Origin: Anaerolineae bacterium | Lineage (GTDB): Bacteria > Chloroflexota > Anaerolineae > Anaerolineales > Villigracilaceae | Direction: 5' to 3' | Length of the DNA: 10,565 bases | Assembly: GCA_003158885.1 (NCBI GenBank) | Contig: PMLN01000334.1 | Location: 1-10,565, forward strand | Shown here: piece after piece, positions 1-5,471 of the stretch | Layout of the letters: each line of letters opens with the position of its first letter | How positions within the stretch are numbered: position 1 is the first letter of the stretch | Notes under the pieces: generated by a model | What the model was told of the DNA's origin: nothing | Seen by the model: the letters and a program-made list of their open reading frames with translations, nothing else | Databases searched by the model: none | Made by a program: the position numbers and the translations under genes

Positions 1-366
1 GGCTTGTGCGTATAGATCATAGCGCGTGTGGTTGGTAAACACCGTGGGGATGTGCAGGGGCTCGCAGTAACGCAGGGCGAGGCGCCCGCTGATGAAAGGA
101 TGATGGACATGGACGATATCCATCGTTTGCAATAATTTCTTCGCCGCAATGGTATGGCGAAAGGACAGGTAATACCCCGTATCCACAATATGCACGCCGG
201 GGGAGCGGATGACGTGCGCCTCCTCATCGTGATAGTCCTGGTCGCCAAAGGTGACCACATAAACCTCGTGTCCCGCCTTTTCAAAATAGCGTTTATTCAA
301 GTCAATGTAATTCGTGATACCGCTGACATGCGGCTTGTACACGTCGGCCATCATTGCAATGCGCAT
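1..366 (-). CDS. Glycosyltransferase, GT4 family (N-terminal part, cut by window edge)
   Basis: Reading the minus strand from the ATG at 364-366 gives 122 codons with no stop, running off the left edge. The protein begins MRIAMMADVYKPHVSGITNY, the usual opening of GT-B fold GT4 glycosyltransferases: a first beta strand, then a glycine-containing loop that contacts the acceptor. A GHEVYVVTFG strand follows near residue 32, and VHVHHPFISGRLA near residue 86 leads to FTNHTRYDLYA. The HxHHPF and TNHTRYD pattern resembles lipid-glycosylating members such as PimB-like mannosyltransferases and diglucosyl-diacylglycerol synthases. The donor-binding C-terminal half lies outside the window, so the sugar and acceptor cannot be named. 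The gene is divergent from ttuB, with a 137-bp gap. No strong Shine-Dalgarno is visible before this start; the nearby upstream ATG at 372-374 is out of frame. Confidence 0.82.
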   Translation of the reverse strand, partial: MRIAMMADVYKPHVSGITNYIDLNKRYFEKAGHEVYVVTFGDQDYHDEEAHVIRSPGVHIVDTGYYLSFRHTIAAKKLLQTMDIVHVHHPFISGRLALRYCEPLHIPTVFTNHTRYDLYAQA

Positions 367-419
367 GAGTACATGGTACAGGCAAGGGGACGCGGTGTCA
401 AGATGGAAATGTGAAGGAT

Positions 420-467
420 GAAGTGAGAAGAAAGAAGTGAGAAGTAAGAAGAAAGAGGACGATGAAG
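420..467. repeat. Purine-rich tandem repeat in the divergent intergenic region
   Basis: The plus strand is almost pure purine here. Two adjacent 14-mers, GAAGTGAGAAGAAA (420-433) and GAAGTGAGAAGTAA (434-447), differ at one base, and a decayed third unit starts at 448. The tract lies between the glycosyltransferase and ttuB starts, where both promoters must sit. A TATGAT at 475-480 could be the ttuB -10 element, but no -35 is recognisable because the purine tract covers that position. No protein is supported here; the opposite-strand frame is low-complexity Ser/Phe sequence. Confidence 0.6.
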
Positions 468-503
468 AAATGCTTATGATAAAATCTGTTCATAGAGGAA
501 TAT

Positions 504-698
504 ATGACGGTTAAGTTGATTTTGCGCGACAAGGAATTTGAAGTCAAACCCGGCATGACGCTGCTTTCATCCTTGCAAAAGGTGAATGTCTTGCCCGAGT
601 CGGTCATTGCCACGCGCGAAGGCGAGATGATCCTCGAGGATGAGATTTTGAAGGATGGCGATGTGGTCAAACTAATAGCGGTAATCTCTGGTGGTTGA
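504..698 (+). CDS. ttuB: TtuB-like ubiquitin-like sulfur carrier (ThiS/MoaD fold)
   Basis: A 64-residue beta-grasp protein of the ThiS/MoaD/Urm1 superfamily, ending in the diagnostic ISGG. In this family the C-terminal glycine is adenylated by an E1-like enzyme and turned into a thiocarboxylate that carries sulfur. Visible family features are the strand pair at residues 2-14, the central helix (TLLSSLQKVNV, about 19-29), VIATREGEMI near residue 34, the LEDEILKDGDVVKLI stretch, and the tail. Length and tail closely resemble Thermus TtuB, the sulfur donor for tRNA 2-thiouridine at position 54. The next gene is ttuA, TtuB's client, which favours TtuB over ThiS or MoaD. GAGG at 495-498, five bases before the ATG, is a good ribosome-binding site. 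The activating enzyme is not in the window. Confidence 0.85.
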   Translation: MTVKLILRDKEFEVKPGMTLLSSLQKVNVLPESVIATREGEMILEDEILKDGDVVKLIAVISGG

Positions 699-707
699 TT
701 TCATGTT

Positions 708-777
708 GTTATTGCGAGCGGATGTTTGCAGGTTAGTTGAGATTGCCACGCCGCATAGAACGCGGCTCGCAATGACA
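708..777 (-). repeat. Hairpin repeat copy 1, inverted relative to copy 2
   Basis: A 70-bp element bounded by ATTGCGAGC (711-719) and its exact complement GCTCGCAAT (765-773). Its conserved 39-bp core (739-777), read on the minus strand, matches 1739-1777 at 36 of 39 positions. The core can fold with a GCCGCG/(C or T)GCGGC stem; the C-to-T change in this copy keeps a G-U pair. It fills almost all of the gap between ttuB and ttuA, and its right end supplies the ACAGG that may help initiate ttuA. It looks like a small non-coding palindromic repeat (REP or MITE-like). It has no T tract typical of a terminator. Confidence 0.8.
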
Positions 778-788
778 GGTTGAATATT

Positions 789-1736
789 ATGAAATGTCGG
801 AAATGTGGTGCGAAAGCCTCGGTCAACATGCGCCAGCATAAATTGGCGCTCTGTAAGGAACACTACCTCGAATGGGTCCCTGAGCAGACCGAACGCTTTA
901 TCAGGAAGTATGGAATGTTCGGCCACGATGATAAGATCCTGGTGGCGGTTTCGGGCGGAAAAGATTCGTTGTCGCTGTGGGATATCCTTGTGCGTCTGGG
1001 GTATCAGGCCGACGGCCTCTATATCGGTCTTGGCATTGACGCGGGCATTGGCTATTCCTCCGAGTCGCATCGCCTGGCTGAAAAATTTGCGAACGATCAC
1101 AACCTCAAACTGCAGGTGGTGGATATTGAAAAGGAATACGGCCAGCCCATCCCGGTGCTTGCTCAAATCTCGCATCGCGGCCACGGCAAGCCCTGTGCGG
1201 TCTGCGGGTTGACCAAGCGGCATGTGATGAACCGCATCGCCCGCGACCTGGGTTACGATGTTTTGGCGACCGGCCATAACCTGGATGATGAGGCGGCGGT
1301 GCTTTTCGGGAACACGCTTTCGTGGTCGGTGGAATATCTCTTACGGCAGGGGCCTGTGCTTCCCTCGGCGGATGGCCTGGCGCGCAAGGCCAAGCCGCTG
1401 TGCCGCTTATACGAACGCGAGATGACCGCCTATGCGATTCTGCGCGGCATTGAATATATCTATGAAGAGTGCCCGTTCGCCGAAGGCTCGACCTCGATTT
1501 ACTATAAGGAAGTCCTGAACCGCCTGGAGAATGATCGCCCCGGAGCCAAGCTGACGTTTTACCTGCGTTTCCTCGAGGCACGCCAAACCGGATTGTTTGC
1601 AGAATCAAAAGAACCGGCTGATTATTTGCATCCCTGTTCCAATTGCGGACAGGCAACTTCCGCGCCCGGCCTGTGTTCGTTTTGCCGCTTGATCGAGAAG
1701 GTCGCGGACCAGGCGCCGCTGGTCAGTAATTTATAA
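789..1736 (+). CDS. ttuA: TtuA, tRNA-5-methyluridine(54) 2-sulfurtransferase
   Basis: This 315-residue PP-loop ATPase activates U54 of the tRNA T-loop by adenylation and replaces O2 with sulfur carried by TtuB. It has the full TtuA pattern: N-terminal zinc ligands C3, C6, C22, H25; ATP-pyrophosphatase loop SGGKDS at 55-60; [4Fe-4S] cysteines in PCAVCG (C136, C139) plus C228 in EECPF; the TGHNLDDEA segment at 161-169; and a C-terminal zinc finger C283, C286, C296, C299. The two zinc fingers separate it from TtcA (tRNA s2C32). The ATG at 789 is preferred; a TTG at 780 would add three residues inside the repeat element. The gene follows ttuB after 90 bp and is flanked by two inverted repeat copies. 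In characterised thermophiles the product modification, m5s2U54, stabilises tRNA at high temperature. Confidence 0.92.
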   Translation: MKCRKCGAKASVNMRQHKLALCKEHYLEWVPEQTERFIRKYGMFGHDDKILVAVSGGKDSLSLWDILVRLGYQADGLYIGLGIDAGIGYSSESHRLAEKFANDHNLKLQVVDIEKEYGQPIPVLAQISHRGHGKPCAVCGLTKRHVMNRIARDLGYDVLATGHNLDDEAAVLFGNTLSWSVEYLLRQGPVLPSADGLARKAKPLCRLYEREMTAYAILRGIEYIYEECPFAEGSTSIYYKEVLNRLENDRPGAKLTFYLRFLEARQTGLFAESKEPADYLHPCSNCGQATSAPGLCSFCRLIEKVADQAPLVSNL

Positions 1737-1738
1737 CA

Positions 1739-1836
1739 TGTCATTGCGAGCCGCGTTCTTCGCGGCGCGGCAATCTCCCATCACAAATATCCAATTGATG
1801 TTCACAAGGCAATTGTTTCGTTGCTCTCGCAATCAT
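1739..1836 (+). repeat. Hairpin repeat copy 2, between ttuA and queF
   Basis: The element begins three bases after the ttuA stop. It opens with TGTCATTGCGAG and a perfect GCCGCG/CGCGGC stem around TTCTT (1750-1766). Its left 39 bp match copy 1 in opposite orientation. An ATTGCGAG-complementary CTCGCAAT closes it at 1825-1832. The middle (about 1778-1820) is unrelated to copy 1. Only about 21 bp remain between its end and queF, containing TAAGGAG and then ATG, so any queF promoter that is not read through from ttuA must sit inside the repeat. Confidence 0.75.
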
Positions 1837-1857
1837 ACAATCTAAGGAGATTTATTT

Positions 1858-2283
1858 ATGCCAACCAAACCTTCAGATTTAAAAAACTTATTACTTCTGG
1901 GTCACAAGTCCCAACCGAGCAAAAAGCTGGAGGCGTTTCCCAATCACAACCCGGACCGTTATTATCTGGTCAAACTCGAAACCGATGAATTCACCTGCGT
2001 ATGTCCCGCCACCGGCCAGCCTGATTTTGCCACCATCAGAGTGGAATATGTGCCTGATAAGAAAATCGTGGAATCGAAGTCGTTCAAGTTGTACCTCTGG
2101 TCTTATCGCAACGAAGGCGTTTTTCACGAGCATGTGGTCAACACGATCCTGGATGACATCGTCAAAGCCCTGAATCCCCATTACTGTAAAGTCACCGGAA
2201 TTTTTGGCGTGCGCGGCGGCATTGGGATTACCGTCGAGTCTGAGAAGGTAAAAACCCCGGCGGCGAAGAAGGCGGTGCGATGA
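1858..2283 (+). CDS. queF: QueF, NADPH-dependent 7-cyano-7-deazaguanine reductase
   Basis: QueF reduces the nitrile of preQ0 to the aminomethyl group of preQ1, using two NADPH, in queuosine biosynthesis. The 141 residues are a single-domain (YkvM, Bacillus-type) form, slightly shorter than the roughly 165-residue B. subtilis enzyme. Catalytic Cys49 in CVCPATGQPDF forms the thioimide with substrate, and Asp56 is its proton donor seven residues on. The NADPH-binding ESKSFKLYL motif is at 72-80, and substrate-binding FHEH (H90, E91) has the same spacing from the cysteine as in B. subtilis. A strong ribosome-binding site, AAGGAG, precedes the ATG. The stop overlaps the next start as ATGA (2280-2283). 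I looked for a preQ1 riboswitch in the leader and saw none. Confidence 0.95.
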   Translation: MPTKPSDLKNLLLLGHKSQPSKKLEAFPNHNPDRYYLVKLETDEFTCVCPATGQPDFATIRVEYVPDKKIVESKSFKLYLWSYRNEGVFHEHVVNTILDDIVKALNPHYCKVTGIFGVRGGIGITVESEKVKTPAAKKAVR

Positions 2284-2510
2284 AAGCGAGGGAGCGTTCG
2301 TACCGCTGGCTTCCATTCATCACGGCTGCGTTTGCGGGGATCATTCCGACGGGCGGGCTGGTTCAAGCCATGCTTTTGCAATGGTTCTTAAAGACAGCTT
2401 ATGAAACAATTGCCACGCCGTTGACGTATGTGATCGTCAATGCGCTGAAGCGTGCCGAGAACGAAGATTACTTCGACCGCGAAACCGACTTCAACCCGTT
2501 TACCGCCTGA
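2280..2510 (+). CDS. Shortened queuosine-precursor transporter (YhhQ/VUT family remnant)
   Basis: This 76-residue frame carries the C-terminal signature I associate with YhhQ/VUT (DUF165) transporters: an AFAGIIP loop, a helix ending in YETIATPLTYVIVNALKR, and a tail DYFDRETDFNPF. Full-length family members are about 220 residues with several membrane helices; only about two helices remain here (roughly 12-32 and 34-55). The opening MKARERSYRWLPFIT resembles the cytosolic N-terminus and first-helix start of such transporters, so the simplest reading is an in-frame internal deletion of roughly 150 codons. Translational coupling to queF (ATGA) is intact, as expected for a preQ0/preQ1 importer placed next to its enzyme. 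It is unlikely to transport as a monomer of this size; it could be a decayed gene or an assembly collapse. Family assignment is from memory of the motif. Confidence 0.6.
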   Translation: MKARERSYRWLPFITAAFAGIIPTGGLVQAMLLQWFLKTAYETIATPLTYVIVNALKRAENEDYFDRETDFNPFTA

Positions 2511-2511
2511 T

Positions 2512-2853
2512 ATGCAAACCGTTTCCATTTCCAATGCCGAACATTATGTTTGGGGAGAGGCCTGCGATGGCTGGCACCTGCTCAAACGCGGCGATATGAG
2601 CGTGATCCAGGAATGTATCCCAGCCGGCGGCTCTGAAGCGATGCACTATCACACGGCCGCGCGGCAATTCTTCTTCGTTCTCGAAGGTGAAGCCACGCTG
2701 GTTTTCGAGGATGGGGAGGTCGAAATGAAAAAAGGGGATGGACTTGAAATCCCGCCGCAAACAAGACATCAATTCACGAACCGTTCCGAAGCGGATGTAT
2801 CTTTCTTGGTCTTATCCGTGCCCACCACGCGCGGTGACCGTGTGAATGTATGA
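2512..2853 (+). CDS. Small single-domain cupin protein
   Basis: A 113-residue cupin_2-type beta barrel. Cupin motif 1 is HYHTAARQFFFVLEGE, with H45, H47 and Gln52 where many cupins have Glu. Motif 2 is GDGLEIPPQTRHQF, with H86 as the fourth likely metal ligand. Small cupins of this kind include sugar isomerases, dioxygenases and ligand sensors, and the substrate cannot be told from sequence. The ATG at 2512 is chosen because it comes one base after the preceding stop; upstream in-frame starts would overlap the transporter remnant heavily. The stop overlaps the glycosylase start as ATGA (2850-2853), so the two proteins are probably translated together. Confidence 0.85.
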   Translation: MQTVSISNAEHYVWGEACDGWHLLKRGDMSVIQECIPAGGSEAMHYHTAARQFFFVLEGEATLVFEDGEVEMKKGDGLEIPPQTRHQFTNRSEADVSFLVLSVPTTRGDRVNV

Positions 2854-4130
2854 ACCCGATCGTCATCTCTCAACAAACCGCCCGCCGGTTTGTTTTGGGC
2901 AAGCAAGGCCTGTGGCCGGGTCGCCGCTGGAAAGGGAAGCGCGGCACCGTGGAGGCGCTGCGCGCCTGCGAGGCAGTTCAACTCGACCCGCTGAACGTGG
3001 TTGCGCGTAGCCAGGATATTGTGCTGCACAGCCGTGTGCTGGATTACAAACCCGATTATCTTCAGCAGGCTTTATACAAAGACCGCCAGTTCTTCGACTA
3101 CGGCGGCTGGCTGGCGGTCTATCCAACGTCTGAACTCCCATACTGGCGCGTGAATATGGAGCGGTATAGTCATGCCAAACGCGTGGAAGATTTCGTTTTC
3201 ACGCATCACGAGATCTTTGATTTTGTGCGCGCAGAGTTGAAGAAGCGCGGTCCACTTGGAAACCGTGATTTCGAAGGAAAATCGCTGGATAACTGGAATT
3301 ATCGCGGGCGCAAGGAAACTTCGCTGGCGCTGTACGATATGTGGATATCGGGAGAGTTGATGATGCATCACCGCGACGGATTCAATCGCGTCTATGATTT
3401 TCGCGAGAACATCGCGCCGAAGGAATTGGATTACGTTGCAAGTGAAAAGGAAGCGGATGATTTTTTTGCACGCAAGACCGTCTCATTCATGGGCTTGAAG
3501 AGCGAAACAAAAATGGGAGTCGAACTGCATGGTTACCTGCGCCGCGATTATTCGCCAGCCCAGATAAAGAGTTTGTTGGGGAGATTGCGAGAGGCCGGGA
3601 TGTTTACTCAAGTCCAGATCGAGGGCGGACGCGAAACCTATCTGGTTTTGACAGAAGATGTCGCGGCGTTGGAAGCCCTCGAAAAGGGAAAAGTCCCCAA
3701 GAGTTGGAAGCCAAAAGATGCGACCACGCTGGAGGAAGTAACCTTGCTCTCTCCGTTGGATATTGTCAGCGCACGTGGGCGCGCCAAGAAGCTCTTCGAT
3801 TTCGATTACAAGTGGGAAGTGTATGTGCCTGCCCACAAGCGCCGCTGGGGCTATTATGTCCTGCCCATATTGTATGGTGATGACCTGGTGGCGCGCCTCG
3901 ATCCCAAACTGGATCGGGAGACGATGAACCTGCAGATCAAAGGTTTTTGGTACGAGGACGATGCGCCGGTCAAAGACGCGGACTTTGCCGGCGCATTGGC
4001 AAAGGGATTGGCGCGTTTTGCGGAATTTGTCGAAGCAAAACGACTGAATATTTCAACGATCCATCCAACAGCATTGCAGAAAAAAGTGAAAGCCGTCTTG
4101 AAGGAATTTTCGGATATTATTGTAAAATAG
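2850..4130 (+). CDS. YcaQ/AlkX-type DNA glycosylase (HTH_42 family)
   Basis: A 426-residue protein of the COG3214 winged-helix family, which includes E. coli YcaQ (AlkX) and Streptomyces AlkZ, monofunctional glycosylases that excise bulky N-alkylated purines and unhook interstrand crosslinks. The N-terminal helix and wing region carries the catalytic motif in ACEAVQLDPLNVVARSQD: Q44-L45-D46 is the QxD form of the AlkX subgroup rather than the QxQ of AlkZ. Other family-typical segments are FFDYGGWLAVYP near residue 81, the RRWGYYVLPILYGDDLVARLDPK stretch near 330 (quoted in part: GYYVLPILYGDDLVARLDPK), and the C-terminal LARFAEF helix. Length is as expected. The gene is coupled to the upstream cupin by ATGA. 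In the genome it would act in DNA repair; the link to the tRNA genes may be positional only. Confidence 0.82.
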   Translation: MNPIVISQQTARRFVLGKQGLWPGRRWKGKRGTVEALRACEAVQLDPLNVVARSQDIVLHSRVLDYKPDYLQQALYKDRQFFDYGGWLAVYPTSELPYWRVNMERYSHAKRVEDFVFTHHEIFDFVRAELKKRGPLGNRDFEGKSLDNWNYRGRKETSLALYDMWISGELMMHHRDGFNRVYDFRENIAPKELDYVASEKEADDFFARKTVSFMGLKSETKMGVELHGYLRRDYSPAQIKSLLGRLREAGMFTQVQIEGGRETYLVLTEDVAALEALEKGKVPKSWKPKDATTLEEVTLLSPLDIVSARGRAKKLFDFDYKWEVYVPAHKRRWGYYVLPILYGDDLVARLDPKLDRETMNLQIKGFWYEDDAPVKDADFAGALAKGLARFAEFVEAKRLNISTIHPTALQKKVKAVLKEFSDIIVK

Positions 4131-4148
4131 ATCCTATTCAAAGAAATC

Positions 4149-4217
4149 CACAGATTTCGCAGATTACACAGGTTATTGAAAAAACTCTGCGAAATATGCC
4201 GATGAACCTTTTTCAAT
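4149..4217 (+). repeat. Short tandem repeat and interleaved inverted repeats in the alkX-GNAT spacer
   Basis: The 109-bp spacer after the glycosylase holds three degenerate 9-mers in a row: CACAGATTT, CGCAGATTA, CACAGGTTA (4149-4175). Overlapping them is a perfect 10-bp inverted repeat, ATTTCGCAGA (4154-4163) with TCTGCGAAAT (4186-4195). A second, 9-bp inverted repeat, ATTGAAAAA (4175-4183) with TTTTTCAAT (4209-4217), has one arm inside the first loop. In RNA the two stems form a pseudoknot or are alternatives. There is no T run directly after the first stem, so a simple terminator is not supported. Confidence 0.55.
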
Positions 4218-4239
4218 TTTGTTATCTGGGATTGGGCTA

Positions 4240-4767
4240 ATGGATATTCCAACTCTTGTAACCGCACATACAAAACTTCGTCCGTTTGGATTGGCGGATG
4301 TCGATGTATTGATCCAAATTGCAAACCAAAAGGATATCTTTCGTTATTATCCCAATCCCGTGCCGTGGATGCGCGAGAAAACGGAGAAGTTCATCCGTAG
4401 CCAGTTGAAACATTGGGAGGAACATGGCTTCGGCTGGTGGGGCGTGGAGCCGCTGGATCATCCGGGATTGATCGGCTGGAATGGTTTGCAATATTTGCCC
4501 GACACGGACGAGATCGAAGTGGGCTATTTGATCAGTGAATCGTTTCGCGGCCTGGGCTGGACAACGGAAGGTACAATCGCCAGCCTGGAATTTGGTTTTG
4601 AGGTGCTCGGCCTGGCATCCATCATTGCCATTGTCCATCCCGAGAATATTGCCTCCCAACGCGTGGCCTTGAAATGTGGGTTAGCGCTGGTGGATCGAAC
4701 CAATTATTTCGGCATGGATTGTTTTCGCTATCGGGTGGATGCCAAAAACTATATGAAGGTCCCTTAA
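4240..4767 (+). CDS. GNAT-family N-acetyltransferase (RimJ/RimL-like)
   Basis: A 175-residue Acetyltransf_3 (RimJ/RimL/SpeG-like) protein that would transfer an acetyl group from acetyl-CoA to an amine. The N-terminal TKLRPFGLADVDVL (11-24) is the usual first strand and helix. Motif A reads EVGYLISESFRGLGWTTEG (92-110), with the pyrophosphate-binding R-G-L-G-W-T loop. The HPENIASQRVALKCGL segment (133-148) is the conserved helix in which an asparagine and the N-x-x-S-x-x-V-x-x-K-x-G pattern bind CoA. The substrate is not identifiable. The ATG at 4240 gives the standard N-terminus; a TTG at 4219 would add seven residues with no family match. The Shine-Dalgarno is weak (GGG-rich TCTGGGATTGGG), and the structured spacer upstream may matter for expression. 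Confidence 0.88.
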   Translation: MDIPTLVTAHTKLRPFGLADVDVLIQIANQKDIFRYYPNPVPWMREKTEKFIRSQLKHWEEHGFGWWGVEPLDHPGLIGWNGLQYLPDTDEIEVGYLISESFRGLGWTTEGTIASLEFGFEVLGLASIIAIVHPENIASQRVALKCGLALVDRTNYFGMDCFRYRVDAKNYMKVP

Positions 4768-4838
4768 TTTCGGCTTTCAAAAACTCTCAAATGTCCTGTA
4801 AAAGTCAGGTATTTCGCCCGGAAGGATAAAATAAGGAT

Positions 4839-5471
4839 ATGGCAAAGCATGCTCTTCTGAAATTCAACGATATGGCTCCCGATCTTGAAGTGCTGGATAG
4901 CGATGGGGAGGCGATCAACCTTTCTTCGTTATGGAAAAAGCGGGTCATCGTGCTGGCCTTTGCGCGGCACTTTGGCTGTCCGCAATGCAAGGATATGGTG
5001 ACGAAGCTTGCACATTCCGCAAAGGATATGGAAGCCAACGGCCTGCTTCCCGTCATCGTTACTCAGGGAACGCCGAAGGAAGCCAAGGCCTTTTGCAGAA
5101 AATATGCACGCGGCGTACTGTGTCTTTGCGATCCCGAACGACGCGCATATCATGCCTATGGATTGGCGCGCGCCAACGTGTGGCAGACATTTCTTTCCCC
5201 GCATGTTTGGGAATCCAATGCGCGTTTGAGGAGCGAAAAAGGCTGGAAGACCGAGTTCCCGCCCAAGGGTCAGGATGCCATGCAAATGGCGGGGCTGTTT
5301 GTGATCGGAACGGATGGAAGAATCCGCCTGCCCTATTATTACAATGATATTGCTGATCATCCGCCTGTGGATTTGCTTTTGCACGGCGTGATGGGCGTAA
5401 ATTGGAAGAAACCATTCGAGAACCCGGTCGTTCCCGTGCGTGTGCGCGCGAAATCAGGATTGAAAAAATGA
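4839..5471 (+). CDS. Peroxiredoxin-like AhpC/TSA-fold protein with CPxC motif
   Basis: A 210-residue thioredoxin-fold protein of the AhpC/TSA (PRXL2-like) type. The N-terminal FNDMAPDLEVLDSDGEAINL (9-28) is the classic peroxiredoxin entry strand pair. RVIVLAFARHFGCPQCKDMV follows with C47 and C50; Cys47 sits where the peroxidatic cysteine lies, and CPQC resembles the CxxC of thiol-disulfide oxidoreductases. The segment AGLFVIGTDGRIRLPYYYND (151-170) is the typical late beta strand and turn. Residues 105-150 form an insertion longer than in small peroxiredoxins. There is no signal peptide, so it is probably cytosolic. AAGGAT precedes the ATG closely. The stop overlaps the ABC permease start as ATGA (5468-5471). 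Whether it reduces peroxides or acts as a disulfide reductase is not settled by sequence. Confidence 0.75.
   Translation: MAKHALLKFNDMAPDLEVLDSDGEAINLSSLWKKRVIVLAFARHFGCPQCKDMVTKLAHSAKDMEANGLLPVIVTQGTPKEAKAFCRKYARGVLCLCDPERRAYHAYGLARANVWQTFLSPHVWESNARLRSEKGWKTEFPPKGQDAMQMAGLFVIGTDGRIRLPYYYNDIADHPPVDLLLHGVMGVNWKKPFENPVVPVRVRAKSGLKK

Noticed and set aside
672..1277. Long minus-strand open frame opposite ttuA
   Set aside because: It lies antisense to an unmistakable TtuA and across the repeat; its translation has no recognisable domain. It is a shadow of the plus-strand coding pattern.
1105..1656. Arg/Pro-rich minus-strand frame within ttuA
   Set aside because: Composition (many Arg, Pro, Ser, His) is typical of antisense translation of a GC-biased gene.
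1737..1857. preQ1 riboswitch upstream of queF
   Set aside because: The stretch is occupied by the hairpin repeat. No small C-rich-loop hairpin followed by an A-rich tail pairing near the ribosome-binding site could be seen.
3854..4324. Minus-strand frame across the alkX 3' end and the spacer
   Set aside because: It overlaps two well-supported genes, shows no domain, and has no ribosome-binding site.
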